A stretch of 8,103 bases of DNA, taken from an uncultured delta proteobacterium (GTDB lineage Bacteria > Myxococcota_A > Polyangia > Polyangiales > Polyangiaceae). The notes beneath the pieces are model-generated. The model had not been told where the DNA came from. It was given only the letters and a program-made list of their open reading frames with translations, and ran no database searches. The position numbers and the translations under genes were made by a program. Of this stretch, positions 1 to 6,579 are shown one piece after another; positions within the stretch are counted from its first letter, which is position 1, and each line of letters opens with the position of its first letter. The stretch spans positions 1 through 8,103 of the forward strand of contig CAITLX010000085.1 in assembly GCA_903893335.1 (NCBI GenBank). Reading direction: 5' to 3'.

Positions 1-363
1 GGCCCTCGCGCCGGGCGCGCGGGCGGCCTCCTCGGCGCGGTCGTAGTCGACGAGCGCCTCGACGAGGCGGCCGAGGTTCTCCTCGCAGAGGGCGAGGTGG
101 AAGCGCAGGCCCGCGGTCTCCTTCACGGTGAGCGCGTCGCGAAACTTGCGCGAGGCCTCGTCCCAGCGGTGCGCGTCCTCGGCGGCGCGCCCCTCGGCGA
201 AGAGCCTCCGCGCGAGGGCGATCTCGGCGGGCGTCGGCTCGGCGTGGGCGCCGCGCGCGTCGAGCGTGAGCAGCAGGGCGGACGCCGCCGCGATCGCGAG
301 CGCGCGAGGGTGAAGCGTCGTCGTGCGGCGCGGGGCGATGCGTCGAGGGGCGAGGTGCGGCAT
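1..363 (-). CDS. Exported TPR-repeat protein, N-terminal 121 residues (runs off the left edge)
   Basis: Reading the minus strand from the ATG at 363 gives an open frame to the window edge, so the C-terminal part is missing. Residues 1-20 are Arg-rich (R7, R8, R12, R13, R20). A hydrophobic stretch of Ala and Leu follows at about 21-34, with a signal-peptidase-I-like A-H-A site before Glu42. The protein is therefore probably exported to the periplasm or envelope. Residues 47-117 form helical pairs of TPR type: A-R-R-L-F-A-E-G-R then W68-D-E-A, and L86-R-F-H-L-A-L-C-E-E-N-L-G-R with Y107-D-R-A. TPRs usually act as protein-binding scaffolds; no enzyme domain is visible here. The start is the only ATG in frame after the TGA at 403-405. 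It lacks a clear Shine-Dalgarno. The gene lies 70 bp downstream of the IgGFc-type lipoprotein gene on the same strand. TPR fold is well supported; the biological role is unknown. Confidence 0.8.
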   Translation of the reverse strand, partial: MPHLAPRRIAPRRTTTLHPRALAIAAASALLLTLDARGAHAEPTPAEIALARRLFAEGRAAEDAHRWDEASRKFRDALTVKETAGLRFHLALCEENLGRLVEALVDYDRAEEAARAPGARA

Positions 364-377
364 CGGCCAGCATCCGC

Positions 378-406
378 GTTGTCGTGGATACGACCGGAAA
401 GGTCAA
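378..406 (-). promoter_or_regulatory. Candidate sigma-70-type promoter for the TPR gene
   Basis: On the minus strand TTGACC (406-401) matches five of six bases of the -35 consensus. It is followed after 17 bp by GACAAC (383-378), a weak three-of-six -10. The surrounding 70-bp spacer is visibly less GC-rich than the coding DNA around it. Transcription would start only a few bases before the ATG at 363, which fits the lack of a Shine-Dalgarno and suggests a nearly leaderless message. This is pattern matching only. Confidence 0.3.
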
Positions 407-433
407 CCCTGGAACCGAGGTGTAAAGCGCCTT

Positions 434-2266
434 TCAGGGCTCTTGCGCCAGATCGAGCCCGGCGGGCACGTAGTAGCTCGTGAAGGGCGCGTAGCCGTAC
501 AGGCCGAGCCCGAACGGCTTGTCGGCGTGGGCCTCGTGCGCGCCGTCGGAGGTGGCGGCGAGCCGTCGCCGCGCGACCGACCAGCCCGTCGCGCCCAGCG
601 GCTGAAGCTCGCTCGACGCGAGCGTCGTGCCGTCGACCGTCACGCTCGCGCCGGTCGGCGCGACGACGTTGACGAAGGTGTCGGCGAACGAGGTCGGCGC
701 CGCGAACGCGTAGCGCGACCGGAACTGCGCGGTGGGCGGGCAGAGCGACTCGCTCGGGTCGCCGACGCCCGCGGCGCGTGGATCGGTGCCCCCCGCTGCT
801 CCGGCGCCGTGCAGGTAGAGCGTGACGGCGAACGGCACCGCGGACGAGACGCGAAAATCGGTCGCCACGTCGCCGATCTCGACGACGTCGCCGGCGCCGA
901 GCGTCACCGACGGGTGCACCTCCGCCGGGTCGAACGTGAGCGTGGTGCCCGGGTGCACGCCGTGCACGCGCACCGTCTGCGAGCGCACGCCGAGCGGCGT
1001 GGTCGGGGCCGCGACGAGGTAGTCGCTGCCGAGCGCGCCGAGCGGGAGCACCGACTCCTCGACGTGATCGCACGAGGGGAGGTCGTCGGGGACGTCGACG
1101 CAGCCGACGCCCGAGAGCACCGAGAGCGGGTGCCCCGCGTTCGCGTGGAGATGCGTGCCCGACAGAGAGGCGCCCGCCGCGCGCCCGTCGGAGAAGAGCT
1201 CGAGCACGTCGCCCGCGGCGAGCGTGGCCTGCCCGACCTCGCCCGCAGCGAGCGCCGCGAACCCGCCGCCGCCGAGCACCGGGCCCTCGGCCTCGACCGT
1301 GAGGTCGGTGCCGTCGGCCGTGGCCGTGATCGCGACGAAGTCGCCCATGGCGGCGCTCGAGGGCGGGTGCCACGCGCGGTAGCCCGTCACGACGTACGTC
1401 GTGCCGAGCGCGTGCGTCGGCAGCAGCAGCGAGGCGCCGTTGGTCGAGGCGTAGCAGCGCCCCGAGCCCGACGCGTCGGGGCAGGCGGCGGACACGGGGG
1501 CCTCGGTGGCGAGCGGGCTGTGCTGCCAGACCGACACCGGGCCGTCGCTGCGCAGGCGGTAGGCGCCCGATGGCGAGAGCACGCTCTCGCGGTAGGTCGG
1601 GATCGTCTGCGTCACGGGATCGAACTCGGGCCCCTTGAGGTCGGCGACCCAGGGAAGCGCGATCGTCGCGGCGTGGCCCGGGGCGACCTCGGCGCGCGCG
1701 ACGATGGCGTCGCCGCGCGTGACGACGAGGTGCGCGACCGCGTCCGAGGCGCTCGCGACCATGACGCCGAACGCGAACGGCGCCGCGAGCACGTCGTTGG
1801 CCGTGACCGTCGGCCAGAACTCGCAGCCGATGGAGCTGGGCGCGAGCTGCGCGGGCGAGCATGCGCCGTGGCAGCCGTCGGGCTCGCACGTCATGCCTTG
1901 GACCGGGTCGCACGCGAAGCGCACCCGGCGGGTGCCGCGCGCGTCGCACGCCTCGGCCTCGCCGTCTGCGCAGCTCCCGGTGAAGGGGATGCAAGCGACG
2001 CAGCCGAGCGACGGCGCGCACACCTTGCCCTCCGACGCGCACGGCGTCTGCGCCGAGTAGCCGCCGTGGCCGTCGCACACGCGGGCGAGGGCCCCCTCGC
2101 AGACGACCTGCCCGAACGGGCAGCCCGCGTCGTCGCCCGTGCCCCCCGCGTCGGCGGGCTCGCCCCCCGGCCCGACGTCGACGCCGGGGAAGAGGTCGCT
2201 CGCGGCGCAGGCGGAGAGCGCCGTGGCGAGCGCCGCGGCGAAGAGGGGCGAGGAGCGAACAGGCAT
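434..2266 (-). CDS. Surface lipoprotein with IgGFc-binding-type domain
   Basis: The gene encodes 610 residues. The N-terminus has an Arg at position 4, a short Ala/Leu segment, and a lipobox L17-S-A-C20, so Cys20 should be lipidated. The following residues are Ala-Ala, with no Asp at +2, so outer-membrane sorting is plausible. Residues 21-48 are a Gly/Asp-rich linker. Residues 49-148 contain 14 cysteines (C49, C56, C64, C76, C83, C89, C92, C99, C107, C119, C127, C132, C136, C148), probably disulfide-bonded. Residues about 275-590 resemble the IgGFc-binding N-terminal family found in FCGBP-like mucus proteins and many myxobacterial lipoproteins. Segments that fit are G-T-T-Y-V-V-T-G-Y near 288-296, A-G-H-P-L-S-V-L-S-G with Cys389, and S-C-D-H-V-E-E at 398-404. 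The family name does not prove antibody binding in a bacterium; an adhesive or matrix role is more likely. The ATG at 2266 is the only start that leaves a proper signal peptide; its Shine-Dalgarno is weak. It follows the kinase-like gene by 98 bp. Confidence 0.85.
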   Translation of the reverse strand: MPVRSSPLFAAALATALSACAASDLFPGVDVGPGGEPADAGGTGDDAGCPFGQVVCEGALARVCDGHGGYSAQTPCASEGKVCAPSLGCVACIPFTGSCADGEAEACDARGTRRVRFACDPVQGMTCEPDGCHGACSPAQLAPSSIGCEFWPTVTANDVLAAPFAFGVMVASASDAVAHLVVTRGDAIVARAEVAPGHAATIALPWVADLKGPEFDPVTQTIPTYRESVLSPSGAYRLRSDGPVSVWQHSPLATEAPVSAACPDASGSGRCYASTNGASLLLPTHALGTTYVVTGYRAWHPPSSAAMGDFVAITATADGTDLTVEAEGPVLGGGGFAALAAGEVGQATLAAGDVLELFSDGRAAGASLSGTHLHANAGHPLSVLSGVGCVDVPDDLPSCDHVEESVLPLGALGSDYLVAAPTTPLGVRSQTVRVHGVHPGTTLTFDPAEVHPSVTLGAGDVVEIGDVATDFRVSSAVPFAVTLYLHGAGAAGGTDPRAAGVGDPSESLCPPTAQFRSRYAFAAPTSFADTFVNVVAPTGASVTVDGTTLASSELQPLGATGWSVARRRLAATSDGAHEAHADKPFGLGLYGYAPFTSYYVPAGLDLAQEP

Positions 2267-2336
2267 CGGAGCGACCGCCGCGCTCGTGCCGGCGGCTCGG
2301 GCATGGTGCCACCGCGCCGCGCCGAACGCGAGGCGC

Positions 2337-2363
2337 GGGGGGGGGAGCCGGGGCCTCGCGGGG
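2337..2363 (+). other. G9 tract with two further G4 runs (potential G-quadruplex)
   Basis: A run of nine G (2337-2345) is followed by GGGG at 2350-2353 and GGGG at 2360-2363, with short spacers AGCC and CCTCGC. Splitting the G9 as 4+1+4 gives four G4 runs with loops of 1, 4 and 6 nt, a canonical four-layer quadruplex pattern. It sits in the 98-bp spacer between the kinase-like gene and the lipoprotein gene, on the template strand for both. The G9 lies 70 bp upstream of the lipoprotein ATG. No function is shown. Confidence 0.5.
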
Positions 2364-2364
2364 C

Positions 2365-3531
2365 TCAGCCTGTGCGCGGCAGGCGCACGCAGAACGCGTT
2401 GCCCACCGACGTGGGCTCGACCCAGATGGAGCCGCCGTGCGCCTCGACCGCGAGGCGGCAGAACGCGAGCCCGACGTCGCCCGGGCCGCGCACGAGGTCG
2501 AGATCGACGTCGCCCGCGAGCCGGTCGTGCGCGTGGAAGATCGACTCGCGGTACTCGGGCGCCACCGCGGGCCCCTCGTCGAGCACGCGCAGCTCGACGT
2601 GGCCGTCGGCCGAGCGCGCCTCGATGGCGACGGTCGAGCCCGACGGGCCCCACCGCACCGAGTTGTCGACCAGGCTCTCGATGGCGCGTCGCAGCACTCC
2701 GGCGTCCACGCGCAGGGCGCCGGACACGGTGCAGTCGGTCTCGAGCACTTGCTGCCGGGCCTGCGCGCGGGGCGCCATCTCGCGCGACGAGGCGTCGATG
2801 AGGTCGGCGAGCGACACGTCGCTCAGCACGAGCTCGAGGCGGCGCTCGTCGCTGCGCGTGACGTCGACGAGGTTCATCAGCATGCGGTGCACGGTGCTCG
2901 TCGAGCGCAGCACGTCGCGCAGGCACTCGCGGCCGTCCTCGGAGAGCCCCTCGTCGGACTCGGCGAAGCGGATGTTGGCCGGGATGGCCGAGAGGTAGCT
3001 CTTGAGGTCGCGCACGATGACGCTCGTCAGCTCCTCGCTGCGGCGACGCTCGCGCACGAGCGCGTCGAGCTGCGCCTGCACCGTCTCGTTGGCGGCGGCG
3101 AGCTGCCGGCTGATGCGCTTGATGCGCAGCAGCGAGCGGACGCGGATGAGCAGCTCGGTGCGCGTGATCGGCTTGGTGAGGAAGTCGTCGGCGCCCGAGC
3201 CGAGCGCGCGGTCGTGCGTCTCGCGGTCGGCGAGCGCGGTGAGGAAGATGACGGGGGTCGCCGGGCCGCCGGGAAGCTGGCGCAGGCGCCGGCAGGTGGC
3301 GAAGCCGTCCATCGCCGGCATGAGGATGTCGAGCAGCACGAGATCGGGCTGGTGCGCCTGGAACAGGAGCAGGGCCTCCTCGCCGTCCTCGGCCTTGATG
3401 ACGTCGTAGCCGGCGGGCGCGAGGTGCCCCTCGACCACGTCGCGGTTGACCGGCTGGTCGTCGACGACCAGCACGCGCTCTCGGTACGCCTCGCTGGAGG
3501 TGTTGGCTTCGGGGAGCTGACGGAGGCTCAC
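2365..3531 (-). CDS. Receiver–histidine-kinase-like protein with degenerate kinase
   Basis: The 388-residue protein has no membrane segment, so it should be cytoplasmic. Residues 19-137 form a receiver domain with its key residues intact: D24/D25, phospho-acceptor D68 in L-L-D-I-L, T98 and K120 followed by P121. A helical linker (about 138-165) leads to a dimerisation/phospho-acceptor region. There the H-box reads V173-R174-D-L-K, with Arg where the family normally has His. The ATPase domain (about 275-386) keeps the N-box asparagine (D289-N290). Its G1 box reads D318-E-G-P-A, with Ala for the second Gly, and its G2 box reads P350-G-D-V-G-L, with Asp for the expected Gly. The receiver can probably still be phosphorylated by a partner, while autophosphorylation of this protein seems unlikely. 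The start is GTG at 3531, with AGG nine bases upstream; it leaves 18 residues before the first receiver strand. A weak -10-like TAGGCT lies at 3577-3572. The gene follows pheT by 175 bp. Confidence 0.88.
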   Translation of the reverse strand: MSLRQLPEANTSSEAYRERVLVVDDQPVNRDVVEGHLAPAGYDVIKAEDGEEALLLFQAHQPDLVLLDILMPAMDGFATCRRLRQLPGGPATPVIFLTALADRETHDRALGSGADDFLTKPITRTELLIRVRSLLRIKRISRQLAAANETVQAQLDALVRERRRSEELTSVIVRDLKSYLSAIPANIRFAESDEGLSEDGRECLRDVLRSTSTVHRMLMNLVDVTRSDERRLELVLSDVSLADLIDASSREMAPRAQARQQVLETDCTVSGALRVDAGVLRRAIESLVDNSVRWGPSGSTVAIEARSADGHVELRVLDEGPAVAPEYRESIFHAHDRLAGDVDLDLVRGPGDVGLAFCRLAVEAHGGSIWVEPTSVGNAFCVRLPRTG

Positions 3532-3616
3532 GGGGCGGGGCCTGTCCCTCTGGGGAGCGGTGGAGACTCCAAGCCTAGCATCGCCCGCAGCGCGCGCGGT
3601 CGGCGTTCGGTGGGGC

Positions 3617-3718
3617 GGGGCGTCAGCCGGGCGGGGTCAGGCGCGCAGGGGCCCGCGGGCGGGGTCATGCGCGCGAACCGAGGAGCACGAGGACGCGCAG
3701 GCTGGGTCAGGCGCGCAG
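3617..3718. repeat. Degenerate 14-bp-phased repeat after pheT
   Basis: On the plus strand the 15-bp sequence GGGTCAGGCGCGCAG occurs exactly at 3634-3648 and 3704-3718. A 12/15 copy (GGGTCATGCGCGCGA) lies at 3662-3676, and a poorer one (CGTCAGCCGGGCG) starts at 3621. The TCA triplets fall at 3623, 3637, 3665 and 3707, so the steps are 14, 28 and 42 bp, all multiples of 14. The rightmost copy contains the last codons and the stop of pheT. The array looks like local duplication of the pheT 3' end followed by decay. No coding role is evident. Confidence 0.5.
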
Positions 3719-6145
3719 CGTGGCCCCGAGCTTCTGGCGCGTGGCGGCGACGACCGCCTCGTGGCGGCGGTCCACCTCGACGTCGGTGAGCGTGCGGGCC
3801 TCGTCGGGCGCGGTGGCCGCGCGCGGGTCGCGGTAGACGACGTGGTAGGCGAGCGAGCGGTGCCCGGCGGGCAGCGCGCTGCCGCGGAACAGGTCGAAGA
3901 GCTCGACCGACTCGCACAGGTCGCCCGCGGCCTCGGCGATGGCGCGCGCGACGTCGCCGGCTGAGATCTCGTCGGGGAGCACGAGCGCGATGTCGCGCGT
4001 GACGGCGGGCAGCCGGGGGATGGGCGCGAAGCGAGGCGTGGCGCGGCCGAGCGCGTCGAGGGCGCCGAGGTCGAGCTCGACGACGACGACCGGGCGGCCG
4101 CCGAGGTCCCACGCCTCGAGGACGTCGGGGTGCAGCAGCCCGAAGGTGCCGACCGCCATCCCGCCGACCGTGATCTCGCCCGCGCCGCGCGGGTGCAGGT
4201 GGGCCGAGCGCGCGTCGGGGGCCTGTGCGGCGACGGTCGCCTTGCGCCCGGTGACGCGCTCGACCACCTCGAGGGCGACCGCCTTGGCGTCCCACACGTC
4301 GACGTCGGCGGGCTTCTGCAGCCAGCCCGCGCGCGGGCCCGCGAGCACGGCCGCGAAGCTCGGGCGCTCGTCGGGCAGCTCGCCGCCGCTCGCGAGGAAG
4401 CGCGCGCCGGTCGCGAAGAGCCGCGCCCCGGGCTCGCCGCGCCGCACCGCGCGCACGAGCGCCTCGAGCAGCCCCGGCAGGAGCGAGGTGCGCATCACGC
4501 TGCGCTCCTCGGTCAGGGGGTTGAGCACGCGCACCGCCGGCGGCGGCGCGAACACGGCCGCGAGGTCGCGCGGCGAGACGAAGCCGTAGAGGAGCGCCTC
4601 GCTGAGGCCGAGGGCGACGGCGGCCTCGCGCACGCGGCGCTCGGTCACGCCGGTCGGACGCGGGGGCTGCGGCGCGATGGCGGGCAGCACGGTCGGGATG
4701 GCGTCGAGGCCGCGCACGCGCGCGACCTCCTCGATGAGATCGACCTCGCGCGCGCAGTCGGGGCGGTGCAGCGGGATGCTGACCTCGGCCTCGCCGGGGG
4801 CCGTGACGCGCGCGCGGAAGCCGAGGCGGCCGAGCAGCGCGAGCGCCTCGTCGAAGTCGACGTGCACGCCGAGCAGCGCGTCGAGGCGCGCGCCGCGCAG
4901 CCGCGTGGTCGCCTCGACGGGGGCCGCGTCGAAGACGTGGAGCGTGCCGGGCACGGCGGACCCGCCGGCGAGCCCCGTGACGAGCGCGGCGGCGTGGGCG
5001 AGCACGTCGGGCGCGTCGCCGCGGTCGACGCCGCGCTCGAAGCGGTGGCTCGACTCGGTGTGCAGGCCGTGGCGGCGCGCCGAGCGCCGGACGCCGCGCG
5101 GCGCGAAGTAGGCGCACTCGAGCAGCACGCGGCGCGTGCCCTCGCCGATCTCGCTGGTGCCGCCGCCCATGACGCCCGCGAGCGCGACGGGCCCCTCGCC
5201 GTCGCAGATGACCAGGTCGTCGGCGTCGAGCGCGCGATCGACGCCGTCGAGGGTGAGCAGTCGCTCGCCGGCGCGCGCGCGGCGCACCTCGATGCGCCCG
5301 CCGCGCACCTTGTCGAGGTCGAACGCGTGCATCGGGTGGCCGAACTCGAGCAGCACGAGGTTGGTCACGTCGACGACGTTGGAGATGGGGCGCACCCCGA
5401 GGCTCGTGAGGCGGTAGCGCAGCCAGGCCGGCGACTTCGCGATGGTGACGTCGACCACCGCCGCGGCGCCGTAGTGCGGGCAGCGCTCGAAGTCGTCGAC
5501 GACGACGCGCGCGAGGTCGCCGATGGTGCCCTGCGCGACGCGCCCGGGTGCCTCGGGCGACGGCGCCGCCCAGGGCAGGCCGTAGAGCGCCGCGGCCTCG
5601 CGGGCGAGCCCGATGTGGCCGAGCGCGTCGGGGCGGTTGGGGGTGACGCCGATCTCGAAGATGCTGTCCTGCACGGCGGGCACGGCGGTGACGAGCGGCG
5701 TGCCGGGCGTCGCGGTGCCCGCGGGCAGCACGAGGATGCCGTCGTGGTCGTCGCCGAGGCCCATCTCCGACTCGGAGCAGAGCATTCCCTCGCTGACGAT
5801 GCCCCCGATGTCGCGGGCGGTGAGGGTGAGCCCCTTGGCGGGCAGGTGCGTGCCGAGCGGGGCGAGCGCCACGAGCCCGCCGGGCGGCGGGACGTTGGGC
5901 GCGCCGCAGACGACGCGCATCTCGCGGCCGCCGCCGCAGTCGACGGTGACCAGGCGCAGCGCGGCGCGCGTCGGGTGGGGCTCGACGTGGCGCACGGCGG
6001 CCACGACGATGGGCTCGAGCCCCTGGCCGAACGGGTGGACGGCCTCGACCTCGAGGCCCGCGCGCGTGAAGCGCTCGGCGAGGTCGTGCGGGGAGGCGTC
6101 GAGGCCGGGCACGAGCGCCCGGATCCAGCGGTAGGAGGCTTTCAT
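3707..6145 (-). CDS. pheT: Phenylalanine--tRNA ligase beta subunit
   Basis: PheT pairs with PheS to form the (alpha-beta)2 enzyme that charges tRNA-Phe in the cytoplasm; the beta subunit carries tRNA-binding and editing domains. The 812 residues are close to the usual bacterial length of about 800 and the gene looks intact. Domains in order are: N-terminal region plus OB-fold tRNA-binding domain (about 39-150, with C80-G-A-P-N and G120-M-L-C-S); B3/B4 editing domain (about 210-385, with G269-H-P-M-H-A-F-D, E343, and T363-E-S-S-H-R-F-E-R-G-V-D); B5 (about 408-476), ending in R461-P-D with D463, D469, E472 and E473 matching the metal-binding acidic set; catalytic-like core (about 480-690); and C-terminal ferredoxin-fold anticodon-binding domain (about 706-812, starting F-A-P-I-P-R-L-P). 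The ATG at 6145 has AGGG nine bases upstream. Unlike most bacteria, pheS is not directly upstream; a cation-exporter gene 53 bp away takes that place. Confidence 0.97.
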   Translation of the reverse strand: MKASYRWIRALVPGLDASPHDLAERFTRAGLEVEAVHPFGQGLEPIVVAAVRHVEPHPTRAALRLVTVDCGGGREMRVVCGAPNVPPPGGLVALAPLGTHLPAKGLTLTARDIGGIVSEGMLCSESEMGLGDDHDGILVLPAGTATPGTPLVTAVPAVQDSIFEIGVTPNRPDALGHIGLAREAAALYGLPWAAPSPEAPGRVAQGTIGDLARVVVDDFERCPHYGAAAVVDVTIAKSPAWLRYRLTSLGVRPISNVVDVTNLVLLEFGHPMHAFDLDKVRGGRIEVRRARAGERLLTLDGVDRALDADDLVICDGEGPVALAGVMGGGTSEIGEGTRRVLLECAYFAPRGVRRSARRHGLHTESSHRFERGVDRGDAPDVLAHAAALVTGLAGGSAVPGTLHVFDAAPVEATTRLRGARLDALLGVHVDFDEALALLGRLGFRARVTAPGEAEVSIPLHRPDCAREVDLIEEVARVRGLDAIPTVLPAIAPQPPRPTGVTERRVREAAVALGLSEALLYGFVSPRDLAAVFAPPPAVRVLNPLTEERSVMRTSLLPGLLEALVRAVRRGEPGARLFATGARFLASGGELPDERPSFAAVLAGPRAGWLQKPADVDVWDAKAVALEVVERVTGRKATVAAQAPDARSAHLHPRGAGEITVGGMAVGTFGLLHPDVLEAWDLGGRPVVVVELDLGALDALGRATPRFAPIPRLPAVTRDIALVLPDEISAGDVARAIAEAAGDLCESVELFDLFRGSALPAGHRSLAYHVVYRDPRAATAPDEARTLTDVEVDRRHEAVVAATRQKLGATLRA

Positions 6146-6169
6146 GGCGGCGGGCCCTGGCCTCTACCA

Positions 6170-6186
6170 CGGCTCGCGCCGAGCCG
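6170..6186. other. Perfect 7-bp hairpin between the exporter gene and pheT
   Basis: CGGCTCG (6170-6176) and CGAGCCG (6180-6186) are exact inverted repeats around a 3-nt CGC loop. On the minus strand the hairpin begins 12 nt after the exporter stop codon and ends 24 nt before the pheT ATG. No T-run follows, so it is not a classical Rho-independent terminator. It could protect or attenuate the message. Confidence 0.45.
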
Positions 6187-6198
6187 CGCCCTCGCGCC

Positions 6199-6480
6199 TC
6201 AGGCGTTGCGGATGGCGGCGACGAGGTAGAGCGCCCCCATGGCGAGGAGCACGACGCCCGCCAGGCCTCGCGTCACGCGCAGATCGACCCGCGACGCGAG
6301 CGCGTCGGCCAGGAGCACGGCGAGCAGCGTGCTGGCCACGAGCGCCAGCGACGCGCCGACGAAGACCGACCAGCGGCTGTGCGACCCCGAGGCGAGCGTG
6401 AGCGCGGCGAGCTGCGTCTTGTCGCCAAGCTCGGCGAGGAAGACGGCGACGAAGGTCGAGGCGACGAGGCGGAGATCCAT
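6199..6480 (-). CDS. Half-size GDT1/TMEM165 (UPF0016) family cation exporter
   Basis: The 93-residue protein has the family signature E17-L-G-D-K-T22 inside its first membrane helix. Segments are about 6-32 (with the motif), 37-59 and 70-90, so it is an inner-membrane protein with three helices. Family members exchange Mn2+ or Ca2+ for protons; characterised bacterial relatives export Mn2+. Eukaryotic and many bacterial members contain two such three-helix repeats, and a single repeat presumably works as a dimer. No second half is visible in this window. The ATG at 6480 gives the N-terminus usual for the family. An in-frame GTG at 6486 would add only two residues, and neither start has a clear Shine-Dalgarno. 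The gene is divergent from the VWA lipoprotein and lies 53 bp before pheT, so the two may share a transcript; a functional link between Mn2+ export and tRNA charging is not implied. Confidence 0.88.
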   Translation of the reverse strand: MDLRLVASTFVAVFLAELGDKTQLAALTLASGSHSRWSVFVGASLALVASTLLAVLLADALASRVDLRVTRGLAGVVLLAMGALYLVAAIRNA

Positions 6481-6579
6481 GGGCACGAGCCGTAGCGCGC
6501 GGGCGCGGTGCGGCGCAACGGGTCGACGGGGCCTTCGCCCGGTTGACGGCGCGCCGGGCCCGCGTGTCGCTGGGAGGCG
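6481..6579. promoter_or_regulatory. Divergent intergenic spacer
   Basis: This 99-bp spacer must serve both the exporter (minus) and the VWA lipoprotein (plus) unless each is read from elsewhere. On the minus strand TTGCGC (6518-6513) and TACGGC (6494-6489) are 18 bp apart, a weak promoter-like pair. On the plus strand TTGACG at 6543-6548 matches a -35 in five of six bases, but no convincing -10 follows. A small GGGC-CTTC-GCCC hairpin lies at 6529-6540 and a 10-bp palindrome CGGCGCGCCG at 6547-6556. The assignments are tentative. Confidence 0.3.
6572..6577 (+). promoter_or_regulatory. Shine-Dalgarno of the VWA lipoprotein, unusually close to ATG
   Basis: GGGAGG ends only two bases before the ATG at 6580, closer than the usual 5-9. 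The next in-frame start, GTG at 6604, would remove the only basic residue of the signal peptide (R6). No start codon exists in frame between the TGA at 6544 and 6580. The ATG is therefore kept. Confidence 0.5.

Noticed and set aside
424..434. Terminator after the IgGFc-type lipoprotein gene
   Set aside because: AAAG-GCG-CTTT on the minus strand is only a 4-bp stem and no T-run follows it.
2345..2366. GAGCC...GGCTC inverted repeat overlapping the kinase-like gene stop
   Set aside because: It is only 5 bp with a 12-nt loop, and on the minus strand it is followed by a C-run rather than a U-run. It is not convincing as a terminator.
323..2998. Very long open frame on the plus strand (891 codons)
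   Set aside because: It lies antisense to the lipoprotein and kinase-like genes, is dominated by Arg, Gly and Ala, and shows no domain. It is a by-product of high-GC coding on the other strand.
3651..3660. GCCCGCGGGC palindrome in the pheT–kinase spacer
   Set aside because: A 10-bp GC palindrome is expected by chance in DNA this GC-rich, and no T-run marks it as a terminator.
6146..6198. T-box or Phe-codon attenuator leader before pheT
   Set aside because: The spacer is only 53 bp, has no leader peptide with Phe codons and no T-box sequence. Only a single hairpin is present.
4130..6229. Long plus-strand frame opposite pheT (699 codons), and the minus-strand frame 3528-6170 in another phase
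   Set aside because: Both overlap pheT, whose domains are unmistakable. Their composition is repetitive Arg/Ala/Glu, as expected of out-of-frame high-GC DNA.
6481..6579. yybP-ykoY manganese riboswitch before the GDT1-family gene
   Set aside because: This family is often controlled by that riboswitch, so I looked for its conserved G-rich and A-containing loop motifs on the minus strand. I did not find them, and the spacer is short.
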